A stretch of DNA of 64,000 bases from Cytospora piceicola (lineage: Eukaryota > Ascomycota > Sordariomycetes > Diaporthales > Cytosporaceae). A program made the position numbers and the translations under genes. The notes beneath the pieces are model-generated. The model was not told where the DNA came from, did no database searches, and saw nothing but the letters and a program-made list of their open reading frames with translations. The DNA is taken from NCBI GenBank assembly GCA_023375675.1, contig JALQBC010000012.1, forward strand, positions 434,001 through 498,000, written 5' to 3'. This document shows positions 35,410 to 47,250 of the stretch, piece by piece (within the stretch, counting starts at the first letter, position 1; each line of letters opens with the position of its first letter).

Positions 35410-36949
35410 TATGGGCCTCCGCTGTATACTTCTCCAAAAAGCTCTTGGCAAACAATACGGGGCGAAACTTGGTTGTTGGAAAGATGGTGTTTTGGTTGGC
35501 CAGCAGACCTGGACCTATTAATTGCGAGCGTGAGGCGTACGGGGCATGTATGTTTCAGAAAGCTGGGAAGCCAAGGCTGGCTAATAGCAGTCACAGCGCT
35601 GAACATACTCGTGAAGGGCATGTTGTATGTCCACGGAAATACTACAAAAGTGGAGGCGTGGTAGACATCATGCACGATCATCAGAATGTAATATATCTAT
35701 CCGTTTCCGCATTTCCGAACGACGGATGCACGACATAGCTGTGGCGCACTGATCAGCTATGCTGACTGAGTGAAATGAATGGTTGGCGCAGAGCGCGGCT
35801 GTCCCGGGAATATGCACTTCACGGGACGGCACTGTAGCATGCATGCTATTACGGCACATGTGAAAGTTCAGAGGGGATCCTAGTTCTCTTTGGTGGTGGG
35901 GAGGTTGTGGCGAGTATTATACGTATACTTGAACGTCACCGTATAGTACAGCCCCCGTCCAATATACCGTAGCTACGAGTACGGCGGTGCATCTTCAAGA
36001 TGGTAAAACGCCCGAAAGCCACACCCCACCTTCTCCCAGGCAGACAGCAGACACCCGGAGACACATACCCCGAGATTCTTGAAATGGGAATGCCATCCCA
36101 TCTCTGTCTCGCTTTCTTGGTTCTTTTCCAGATAAATGAGCGTCACGTGGCGGATTCGGGCACCCACACCTTCTCGCGATGGGGCCCTTGGGAGCTTGCC
36201 TGAACACATCTGCCGTTTCCTTCCCCGTTCATGTTCCCTCTGTCAGGAGTGAATGGTCTGACTGTCAAACTGAGAGGAGCAAGGTGCGCGCAAGCAGAAG
36301 GTTCGTTTCTGGATTACGGAGAAGGGTAAGTCGGGTCTGTCACGACAGTGAAGAAAAGGGGGAGGGGGAGACTTCAGGGTTGGGCCAAAGCCTCACTCGC
36401 TCAGCAGCAATCCAACGTCTGTTCGCCAGATGGTGTGATACATATACACTCAGAGCCTACGGTCTGATGCCCATTACACGGGCTTGACAACGTGCACTGG
36501 ATACGTGAATAGTCCATAGCCAACGTCTGCCTACTGGGTGCTTCCGGAAGGGTTTACGGAACACCGGCAGCATAAGCACGCATACATGATGGAGGCATGT
36601 TCCAGGGCTGGCATCCACTGTAGATACATAACATTTCACGGTCAGGCACACCTAGGACCTTATAAGGACGTCCTCAGTCGGGTTCGTCTGGGCAGTTTCA
36701 TATCGCAGGATATGTGAAAGCTTTGCTGAAACGACAGAAGGTACAATATATATGGAATGGTATGTACCACAACCCTGAAGTGATTCAGCACTGGCTTTGG
36801 GGTTTGGGTAATGGGAAATACGGAAGACCTGTCGCCGCTGAAGTGGTGATGATAGAGATATCCCCAAAAGATGCCGGTCAGTCCGTGCTCCGATATGAAC
36901 GTTAGATCCGGTCCGGCTCTCGTCTAACCCCCGGACCCGAAATACCGAG
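35410..36949. other. Intergenic region left of the AT-rich island
   Basis: Balanced composition; no gene recognised. It holds the SFT2 3' region and the left flank of the Helitron. Composition changes abruptly near 36,950. Confidence 0.55.
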
Positions 36950-37399
36950 CATCATTCCTTTATATACGTAAGCTCTATCTTATTTAGCGGTTATACGGTT
37001 AGTCTTTTTTACCTGTAAAACGTCTGTATATTAATAGCCTGTTAGCCGATAACGATTTACATTTATAAAACAGCTAAGTATTAATAGATAATATATATTA
37101 GCTGTTAAGCTTTTATTTTACTATTTACTATTATAAAAAGTAAAACTCTATATACCGGTATATATATATTATATATTTACTATATTACTTTATTATTATA
37201 CCGCTTCGGGTAAATCGTTTTACTTATTTTTCTTAAACTAACTTTTATAGTTACTATAAAAACTTCTACTTTATTATAGCCTTTCGATTATATTATAACG
37301 GTACTCTTTATACTATATATCTACTTTACAACGTTATTTATAATAAGTAGCTTTTAAAAGAGATTTTTAAAAATATATATATAATACGGTTGTAGTAAC

Positions 37400-40300
37400 T
37401 AGTTATTATATTTATTTATATACCGGAGTTAAAAAAGCTGTATAGCTAACTACTTATAAATAGTATCGAAAGTATTCTTATACTTAATTTAAAGCCTATA
37501 ATAGTTAAATATAAATCTTATAATACTATATACTAAATAAACGAAAAACTTTTTATATATATTATAAATATAGATATTATATTATAGTTAAATAGAATAT
37601 TAATAATTTTACTATATAATAATTTATAACTATAAACCCGAAGTTTAAAAAATACTACTTATAAGATAATATATATATTCCGGCTTTCCGGCTTTTATTA
37701 TCTTTTTTATATAACTTATTATATAATATTATATTATATAGTAAGGCTTTTCGTAAAGATATATAACAATATAATAATATCTTTACCTTTACTTTTATCG
37801 ACTATAAAAAGATAAGGTATAATATTATAAACGGTAAACTTATAGATTTTTAAATTTATAAGGCTTTATATTACCGAACCGGCCTATTATAGAAGGTATT
37901 AGGTTAAAGGCTATAATATATATAGCTGTATTTTTATAATCTTAACTACGTTTTTATACTTTATTTTATATTTAACGACAGCTTAAATATAATAATTTTT
38001 AACTATATTATAGATTACTTATATAAGAATAACCTGTTTATTAATATATATTTTACTATATAAGAGTAGTTTTAGTAAGTAATAGGCTTAGTATAGGTAG
38101 CTTTAAACTTATAAATATAGTTAATATTTAAAGATAAGGCCGACTAAAGATATATAAACCTTCTTATAGCTAATAAGGTTATTATTATTATTCCGTATAA
38201 GTATATAAACGTTAGCTTTCGGGATTTCGTTTTTATAGAACGAACTATAAATAGTATAGAGGTTATAGCTTTTTATTATATATAGCTATCTTATTTTATA
38301 TATTTTTTTTTATATACCTTTTTATACTATTATATAGTAACTATAGCTAATACTAAAGAATAAAAGTCCGGGATTTATAAGATATTAGCTGTAAATCGGA
38401 TTATATAAGCTTATAAAAGTATAGCCGATATATCTTTTACCTACGAATAGCGAATTTATAAATATTATTTTCCTTTCGATAGTTATTTTAATAGCTATTA
38501 GTAAATTTATAGGCTATAACAGACTAAATAAAGCTTACTTAGTTAAAGACTTATTAAGCTAACCTATAAGCAGACCTATATAATAGTATTATAGATTAGC
38601 TATAGTAGAGCGACGGCGATATAGCTTAAGTCGAGACCTATATTATTCTGCTTATAACGTATATTAAAGGCTAGCGGTTTATTAGTTAGTACTATTAAGA
38701 CTTTATTACTATTATATAGGCCTTTAGTATACTTACGTTTTTTATTATAGTTATTATAAACCTTATATAACCGGAAATCTTTTATAAACTTAGTTTAAAT
38801 AAGTTTATTATAAACCGTTTAAATATTATAGGCTGTATATTTTAGCTTAAATATAACGCTTTTTTAAAAGAATTATAAAATAAGCTATTTAAAGACTTTA
38901 TAAGCGTAGTTTAAACTATCGAGTTTTAAAAATAAAGCTTATCTTATAAATATATCTTACTATTTCTTACTTATAAAGCTATAGATTTTTATAGGTTTTT
39001 TATAAATATCGATTATATAATTCGTACGGAACTTTTTACCCCGGAGGAAGATTTAAATAGTATATTATAAGGTATTATAAAAAGTTTTATAGTATATAGT
39101 TTATACGGTATAGTAAACCTATAGAGTTTTTATATATAGCCTTTTAAAACTATAGCCTTGATTATTTATTATAAAAACTTTCCGAAAGATTTTATAAACA
39201 AAATATTAATATCGGAGGATAAATACCTATTTTATAAACGTTATAATAATAGTTAAACTATAAAAAAAAAGGTAAATAACTAAAAGGTTTAGCTAAATAA
39301 CCGCTAAGTTATACCGTATAGCTTATACCTCTACTATAAATACTAAGTATATATTAATATAAAGATTTATATAACTATAAAGGCTATAAAGTATATTTAT
39401 AAGTATATATATAAAGGTATAGATAAAGCTATAGTTATATTATAAAATAGCCGTACTTTTAATAAGATTATTATATACCTATAAAGCCGGTATATAAGCT
39501 TTATAAAGGCGATTATATATTTATTTAAATACTTTATTTATAAGAAGTTTTTACTTATAATACGTTTACCGGTTTATTTAAAAGGTTAACAGCTTATATA
39601 TTTCCGAGATAATACTTTTTTATAAAAGGTTATAGGTATTATAAACTATAGTAAGTCTTAGTTAATAGCGTTTTTTAACTATAATAAGGATAATATAAAC
39701 AGGCGAAAGCTTTTATATATCGACTTTCCTTATTCTTATATTTAAAAATAATAGTAAAAGTAGTAATAGTCTTAATAACGTAGTACTACGGTTAGCTATA
39801 TATATTATATATTACTTATTATTAATAAGCTATACTTTTTATAGCTTTTCTTTTATAATATTTATAGCCTGTAGTTATTCGAGTATATATAAACTATTAA
39901 TAACGTTATTTATCTTACTTATAAAGCTGTTTATTTTACTATAGGTCTGTTAAACTATAATAGTTATTAAACTACTTATTTTAAAAAGGCTATAGTTTAA
40001 TAGACCGGCTTTACGTTATAACGTTTTTTTATTATTATACTTTTTTATAAAAACGTTTTAAACTATACCGGGTTATAGAATACGTTTATAGCTTCGATTT
40101 ATAATAATCTACTATACCGTTTCTATAGCTATACTAATATCTTACCTAGCTTTTAAAAGCTATATTTTAATTATAGCTTTTTCTTTTTTTAATAACAGCT
40201 TTATAAATATAAAAAGAACTTTAAGGATTTCGGTCTTTTTAAGCTATAATATAGCTAGAAATCGGTATAATTAAACTTATAGCTAAAAGTTAAGCTAGAC

Positions 40301-41690
40301 TATAATATAAAAGACTAACAGCTATTTTATAATAACGCTTATAGCCGGTTTAATAAGTAGTAGTTGTTTATTTTTTAAAAAATTATTATTACGGTAAAAA
40401 CTATACCCGAAAACGTATACTTTTTTATTTAAGGTTTAAAAGGGATAAGGAAAACCTTTCTTTATAAGGCTTTTACAGCGTATATATAAGCTTATAGATA
40501 GGTTATTCTTTATATAGCCTCTTTTAGTATTATAGTATTACTTTTCCCGGGCGGCTGTATAGCTTACTCCTGCTTCCGGATCTTTATATCGATTTACTAA
40601 GCGTTTATATATAGTATTAAAAAGAACTTTAAGCTTATTGACTTACTATAGGCTATATCTTTTATTATTTAAAACAAGGTTTTTATATAGTATAAGTACT
40701 ACTTTAAAGCTATAAACCGTATATTATAGGATATTATATATAGCGATAAATTATTTAATAGGATCTTTATAGCTTTTAACGGTAATTTTATTTAAATTCT
40801 CTCGGTTATATAGAAAGAAATATATATATAAATTATATAAGTATTTTTGTTATAGTTATATATTTAGCTTAATATATAAGTTCGGCGTTTTATAAAGAAT
40901 ATACAGGTTTAAAAAGCTAATAAAAAGAACTATAACTTTATTTAATAATTATAAGATATACTGTATAAGCCGGAACTATATAGGTTAATCGAGTTATACC
41001 TTATAATCTCTTTATATTCTAATATTATAGACTTTTTTTAAACAGTATATTTAAACTAGCTATTAATATAAGCCTTTTTTAACCCGGGTATATTTATAAA
41101 CCGCTATATATTATCTGAGATAAATATTACCGTTATAAAGCTAAATTATACTACCTTTTACCGCTTTCCCGGTAATACTACAGCCTGTTTAGCTATTATA
41201 AAGGTTATAAACGGCTTTAAAGATATCTTTATAGTTAGCTTTTTACTAGAGTTTTTATAGTTTATAGAGTTTCTTTTTATTTTACTTACTTATTTAAATC
41301 TAAAGTTTAAAGTTTTTATAATTTTTATATAAAACTTTAATATATAATAAGGTTTATATAATAGTACTTATATAGTTATTTTATAGATAAAGAAGAACTA
41401 TTTAAAAGTTTATGTTTTTATAAGTAACTTTATAGGCGAGACTTAGTATATTCTTTATATTAAACTAATAATTTCGTTAAAAAACTTCGCTTTTATTATT
41501 TCTTATATATAGTTTCTGATTTAGCTTTACTTTATAATAACGATTAATAAGTTATAAAGTTAGTTATTTATATATATAAGTATAGACTTATAGTAGCTAA
41601 TGTTTTTTTATAGTTAGTTTTATATAGTAATATTCTGTATTATAGATATTTATAGTCTATATATTTTATATTTAATCGATACTTTTTATA
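37400..41690 (+). pseudogene. Helitron RepHel protein (HUH Rep endonuclease plus PIF1-like helicase), destroyed by RIP
   Basis: The ancestral protein nicked and rejoined single strands with its HUH Rep domain and unwound DNA with a superfamily 1 PIF1-like helicase. In one plus-strand frame from about 38,480 to 41,650 I read, in order: a DIA*VET...YYQDFITII*AF block near 38,618 (Rep N side); SLSYKYILLFL at 38,936-38,968, which is GLPHEHILLFL with G, P, H, E and H codons changed only by C-to-T or G-to-A; KNFPKDF near 39,173; a VIPYSLYL...AIKYIYKYIYKG block near 39,310-39,420; the Walker A relic GLKGIRKT (40,433, from a GLGGTGKT-like motif); and ITINKL*S* (41,537, from MTINKSQGQ), the helicase end. 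An N-terminal block (KDKAD*RYINLLIANKV, 38,130) is in another frame, so at least one indel lies near 38.3-38.5 kb. The 5' limit is approximate. Confidence 0.87.
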
Positions 41691-42299
41691 TAATAAACGT
41701 AGTTTACTTAAAAGTATTAGTTATAAAAAACTTTTTATAAATAATTTATAAGTATATAATAAAACTTTTATTTTATTACCGGCTAATAATATATATAATA
41801 GTTTATTTTATACTTAAAAAAGTAGTTTATATATATACTTCCGGCTTACTACTATATAAATATATAGCTATAGAATATCTTATTCCTATCTTTATAGTAT
41901 TAATATACTTTACTTTCCTTTCGCAGTTTTATAGCTATATAAATAAAAACGGCTATTTACGTATACTTTTCTTTTTACCGCCTATTAAACTTATTTACTT
42001 TAAAGTTATAAATAACTAAGTCTTTTTTAGCCTGCCGGCCTATTAGTATAGAAAATAGAAGTAATTATAATATATAAATCTCTTACCTTTTAAGTTAAGT
42101 TATAAAATATACTAATTTCCGAGTCTTATAGATTAATATACTCGAACAGAATATACTTAAGAATAATAAACGGCTTTTAAACGTTTATTAAAAAGCTATT
42201 ACGTTATTATTACTTTATTATAGCCTTCTTTATTTTATTTATAAACGTAATATAATCGTCGTTAAAGTTAAAGTTTATATATATAATAATACTATATTA

Positions 42300-44090
42300 T
42301 AGGTTTAAAAGAGCTATAAAAACTATAAAGTATAATATATAATAAAAGTATAGTTATTATATAGGTTAACGTATAAAATTTCCTCCTCTTCCGGCTATAA
42401 AAGTTTATACTTATTATATAGTAATTTCTATTATAAGTTAAGATTTTTATAATTACAGGTTATAATAAAGCGAAATTATATAAACTTCTTAGTTTATCTT
42501 ATCTTATTTTCGGCTTATATACTTATTATAAACCGGTTTCTTCTTTATTTTATATAATTTAAAGCTATAATTAAAGTATTCCGGACGTTATAATCTACCT
42601 TTATTTATCTTACTTATTAAAAGCTACCTTTAAGGTAGTTATAAAGTTATAAAGTATTCTAACTATTCTATAGCCTTTTACTATAAATATATAAAGTATA
42701 AGGATTATAAAAAAAGTTCTAGTAGCTATTTTAGCTTTTATATATTTAGTTATATCTATAAGAATAGCTATATTAAAGGCGTTAAAAGCTATAGTATTAA
42801 TATAGCTAAACGTATAGTACTAACTATAGCTAAGTAAGGTATATATTATAAAGCTATACTATTAAAAACCGGAACTAAATATAAAAGTAGTATAGATATC
42901 GCCGGGTGTAAAACTAGTATAGTTTTTAATAGTAGTAGTAGCCGTAGCCGTAGCTATAGCTATAGCTATAATAGCTTCGCCGGTATACTAAAATATAGTA
43001 GTTTTTATAAAAGATAAAGTATTATCCGATTTTTATAAGCTATTATTATTAATTTTATTTAATACTATATAGAGCTGTTTAGCCTGCTTATCTTTCTATA
43101 GCTTCTCTATAGACTTTTAAGCTATAGCGTAGTTATAACGTTTTTTACTTATAGGTATAGCGGCTATAGGCTTTACTACCTTTTCTTCTTTTACTACGTC
43201 TTTTACTTTTTTTTTATCGGACGAGTTATAGGTCTAGCTTTTTTTCTTTAAGCTTATAACCTTATAAAACGTATAACAGGTACTTTTTAAGTTATAGTAG
43301 TAGTTACTATAAGCCTTATAAGCGATACCCGGAACTTTATAGTAGCTTATAAATAGGCTTATAGCTTTTTAACAGTTCGTATATATAATATATAAGCAGA
43401 TTTTAATACTTATAATTTAAATTAATATAACCTTTAAGTTAATAAACCGACTTTAATTAACAGTTTTATTACTTTATATAACGTAGTTACGTTTTACTTA
43501 TATTACTATAAGTATTTTTATAGTTTATAGTTCGGTTATAAGAAGTACTTACGTTTATTAGTATTAACGACTATATAGCCTTTATAAACTTTTCTAGTAA
43601 GTACGATATAATATACTTTATATTAATAAGTATAATATCGCTTATAACCTTATTTATAGCTTTCGATACGGCTTTAGCTAAAGCTTTATTAAAGTTATAG
43701 TTTTTAACGATAGGCTTTATAACAGGCTTTATAATAGTAATACGGCCTATAGTATTTAAGATTTAAGTAAGCTACTAAGGCTATATAGCTGTTATAAGCT
43801 AAGTAAAGATTAAAGGCTTAAAAAGGTTTACGGTTTTAAATATATTAACAGCTTATATAAGCTATAAAGTCGGCGCGGTTTCGGGTATATTAATAGCTTA
43901 CGTAAGCTATAAAGTCGGCGTAGTCTTAAGCGTATAAATAGCCTATATAAGTTAAAAAGGCGCTATAGGCTTTATAAAAGGTATAAAAGTCGTAGTAGGA
44001 GTAGTAGGTATATTTAAGGAAGGCGTATCGGCTATAGGTTTAGCGGCGTTATCTGTTAAGAGGCTTTAAAGGGCTATATCGGTTATTTTT
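42300..44090 (-). pseudogene. Degenerate minus-strand frame inside the Helitron (possible cargo gene)
   Basis: Downstream of the helicase the plus strand no longer gives protein-like text, but the minus strand does when stops are ignored. Examples are a Lys/Ala-rich stretch, FNKALAKAVSKAINKVISD, near 43,640-43,710 and a block NLKSTCYTFYKVISLKKKS followed by SDKKKVKDVVKEEKVVKPIAA near 43,150-43,300. The Cys-containing part may once have been a zinc-binding motif. I do not recognise the family. Fungal Helitrons can carry extra genes, so cargo is possible; it could also be part of another decayed element. Confidence 0.35.
43845..43945. repeat. Imperfect tandem repeat, about 54-60 bp unit
   Basis: The unit containing AGCTTAYRTAAGCTATAAAGTCGGCG occurs twice, with a third, more diverged copy (GCCTATATAAGTTAAAAAGGCG), inside the RIP-mutated island. 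Confidence 0.6.
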
Positions 44091-44163
44091 ATATACAGAA
44101 ATAATAAAAACGGACTTTTTAGTATTAGTTTAATTAAATCTGCGGTTTAATTAGGTAAAGACA

Positions 44164-44188
44164 GGCCGTAAATAGTAGGAATACGGCC
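44164..44188 (+). other. Candidate Helitron 3' subterminal hairpin
   Basis: GGCCGTA (44164-44170) and TACGGCC (44182-44188) form a perfect 7-bp stem with an 11-nt loop. A TTAG lies 12 bases further on (44200-44203), followed by T. Helitron 3' ends have a hairpin 10-12 bases before CTRR; the C is a T here, which RIP could explain. The stem is shorter than usual. Confidence 0.5.
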
Positions 44189-44207
44189 CGTTTATATAGT
44201 TAGTTAG

Positions 44208-47200
44208 AAGGTTAAGTTGGTGGTAGAAGGAAGAAAGTCAGACCTCGCGTGTGGCGGGGTGGTAAAACCTAGTGTGAAATATCTGATGAGGATTCGCTCT
44301 AGTATGATGGCCGCGGCCCTCCGAAACACCAGCCATTATAACAGCCTTGGCACTGATAAGGAAACAGAAAGAAGGAAGAAAGATGTCCCTACTTATCATG
44401 GTCTTGAAGCCCTATATTATCTTGGCCCCACGTGGAGTAGACGACGGGAGAGCTGCGGCCTGGCAAGCCACAGCAGTTGGGTTTGATAAAGTCCCGGGCA
44501 GTTCCGCACCTCTATCATCATCAGTCTTCATCGGACTTGTACGAACTCTGATATGTGTGGAGTTTAAGGGACACCACTAGTAGGCTTGTCCAACCAGCTG
44601 CCAAAACAAGAGGGCAAACTCTGCTGGCGGGCTACGAGTGGACGTACGCACGCAGTGTACATACCTAAGTCTCGCAGCAGACGTGCGCCTTGCTGGACGC
44701 TTGATGATCTTCAGGGGTTTTTGGCGATGCCATACCACCATCTATCTGTAAGACCACAAACCGGTGTTACGAGGACTGTGCAGCTTCGCCAATTGCCCAA
44801 TAGGGTGCTTGGACGACCAAGGCTGTCCGTGCTGTGTTGAGCTTGTGCCTCCCAACGTTGTGGGCGGTAATGCAGATTCGTCAGCCTGCCAGATTGTCTT
44901 GGTAGGTAGGGCTTGCCGACGTTGTGTGTGTTTCAAGAGCAAGAGCTTGCTAACATTGTTGTGTTGTGAGGTTCCCTGGTTCTGCGTCTTTTTTCTTACT
45001 GAAATACTCGGTAGACTACTTATCCAGGTTGTAGTGGCATGAAACTTGGGAATGTGGACCCTCGACCAGTCCACTGTGTAGTAATCGGTAACTCGTAGTC
45101 CGTAGTCTGTACCTACTTACAGTAAGTAGGTAATCACATCTCTCACCCGGTGGAGCACCGAGGTTCATCCAGTACCCGACTGGTACGTGTGATATTTAAG
45201 TGAGAATTGTATGTTATGTTTGATCAGATTTGCAATGTGCCCCTCCAACAAACTTTCGCGGAGGACTTCCTCTGGCGACAGATCATCCAACTACCTAGGC
45301 AGGTACTAGACATCCCAATCCGGGTTACTTGGGCCAGCGGGGTTGAGGGGTCTGAGACACCGAGGTGCCAAGTTGCTTATTCTTTGCTCAGCAATGCATC
45401 TGTCGGGCGCGGTGTTTCCTTCGTCTCACTCTCGGGTGCCCGGGAAGCGGACAGACAGACAATTTTGAGATTAGACGCAGATTACCCCGCCATGAGGATG
45501 CATGTGAGCTGTTATTTGCCTGGACGGAGAGGAAGATGTTCCCAATGGGTTCAGGCGCCTGCACGGTTTGTTACATGCGGGGATCACATTCGGTAATCAC
45601 CAAAGTACCTGAGTACAGTTTGCACCAGTATGAATACCTAGGTACCTAGTGTATCTAGTGTATAGGTCCGTAGGTATTTGATAAAAATATAGCCGGGTTC
45701 CAGGTTGGTCCAGCCCTGAGGGAAGGTCCCTTGATGATTGGGCTCCAGGATCATGATTATTGAACCAGCAGCAGCAGTCAAGTTAGTACCATCATCAGTC
45801 ATGATGCCTGTAGATGTATCCCTTTAGGACTCTTGGCTGGAATTTTCTGGAGAGAAGAGAGAGAGAAAAAAAAGAAGAAAAAGGGTAAAAAGGGCTGCCT
45901 AGGTACCCGGGCTGCCGGGCTGGAAGACGACAGCCTTAGGACGGCAAGGCCAATAGCGACAAAGTGCCGTTTGTAGTCCGTACCGCCGTGGTCACAGACA
46001 GCATTGCTATCGTAGAGATCTTAATTTTTTAAGTATCACGGACAGCATATATTCAAGTCAGCGAGGTTGATATCGTAATCATTTACGTACTCAAGTGAAG
46101 TATTTACTGCTAAATGAGGCAAAAAAAGAAGGAAGTCAATCTTGGAAGTGAAGTAGAGTGGTAAAGTGGTAAAGTGGGTGGTAAAGTGAGTGCATATCTA
46201 CCTAGGTAGTGTACTTGGTTAGTCTAATGTAGTGGGCTACACTGTAGTCAGTACCTACTAGGCCCAGGTCCAGGGCGGGACACGACCAGTCCAAGTGCTG
46301 CAACTGCCAGCCCAGCACCCAGTCAGTGACTTATCGCTCGTCCACAGCGGATAGCGCGAAGGTGCGGGCACTTGCCTCAAATTTTTCTTACGGCCACACA
46401 AAAATTCATGCAGAACTTTGAGCCTTTCTCCTCTTCGACATCATTCCCACGATCGGTTTTCCTTTTACCCTGCCCTACTCCCACTCTTTCCCTTCTCCCG
46501 AGAGTGTGGTCCTGTTTGTTTCCTTGCGCAAAATCTCTCGTATCGAGAGAGGGGTTTTTTCTGTGGACAACCATTAGGTACGGAAACATCATTTGAAGAG
46601 CATTCTTTGGTGTCAGCTTCCCTCGTCAATCGCCGACAGTACTATCCTGCACTGCACCGCGCACCGCACACTACCTACGGCAACGAACATTTCGACGCCC
46701 ACAGTCAGACCGACGTCCTGCTCCTCACTTCCGAATTTCCGGATCTAGCTCGACATATCACGACTTTCATCAGTCTCGGTCCCCCGTTTTCCTTCTGATC
46801 ACTACAGGTGCCCCTGCCTGCCGAAGCAAAACCAGAGAGGTACGTACGAAGTGCATCAAACAATTTTATTTTCCCTCCTTCCAAAACCCGCCCCAACCAA
46901 TCCGACCCAAACCAAAGTCCGACATTGAGCTCACGTCTTCCTTCTTTACAAACAGGAACGCACTGCGCATCTTTCCTGCAGCAACAGCCTATACGTCGCT
47001 CGGATTACGCGCCAACCTTGCGAAAGTCACGTTCGATTTTCACTTTCAAGTCTTGTGGTTCTTCCACGAAATTGCTCTGACGACCCTCGTTTGAGGCGTG
47101 CCTAGGTCGAGGATCTTATTGACACCACCAACCACTTGCCCGAGCTGGGCTGCGACTGCACATCGCTGTTGCAGGCCAACCCTATCGACAGTGTACTGTA

Positions 47201-47250
47201 ATCACAGTCACGTCAACGTCAACGTCAGCACATCGCTGCAAATAGAAAAT
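44208..47250. other. Intergenic region and La-protein gene leader
   Basis: Normal composition resumes. No gene is recognised. TACCTAGGTA occurs at 45635 and 46199, with related CTACCTAGGC at 45291 and GCCTAGGTACC near 45898. The final 800 bases are pyrimidine- and CCAAC-rich and probably include the leader, perhaps with an intron, of the La-motif protein gene. Confidence 0.55.

Larger units (their letters stand above)
36950..44207 (+). mobile_element. RIP-mutated Helitron (rolling-circle DNA transposon)
   Basis: A 7.2 kb AT-rich island with no open frame of 60 codons on either strand, sharply bounded by normal-composition DNA. The dinucleotides CA and TG are nearly absent while TA is abundant, the known outcome of repeat-induced point mutation in ascomycetes. 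Read through its stop codons on the plus strand, it matches the Helitron Rep-helicase (separate entry). No long terminal repeats were seen. A short hairpin (44164-44188) precedes a TTAG at 44200-44203 followed by T; Helitrons end in CTRR after a hairpin and insert between A and T, so this is a candidate 3' end. The 5' end (canonical TC) is not resolved and may lie anywhere between about 36,905 and 36,970. A minus-strand decayed frame lies in the 3' part. The element is plainly inactive. Confidence 0.88.

Noticed and set aside
36905..44216. LTR retrotransposon as the origin of the AT-rich island
   Set aside because: No matching long repeats at the two ends, and the decoded motifs are Rep and PIF1 helicase, not gag, protease, integrase or reverse transcriptase.
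36905..44216. Centromere or mitochondrial insertion as the origin of the AT-rich island
   Set aside because: The island is short, retains a coding frame with transition-only decay, and shows no mitochondrial genes.
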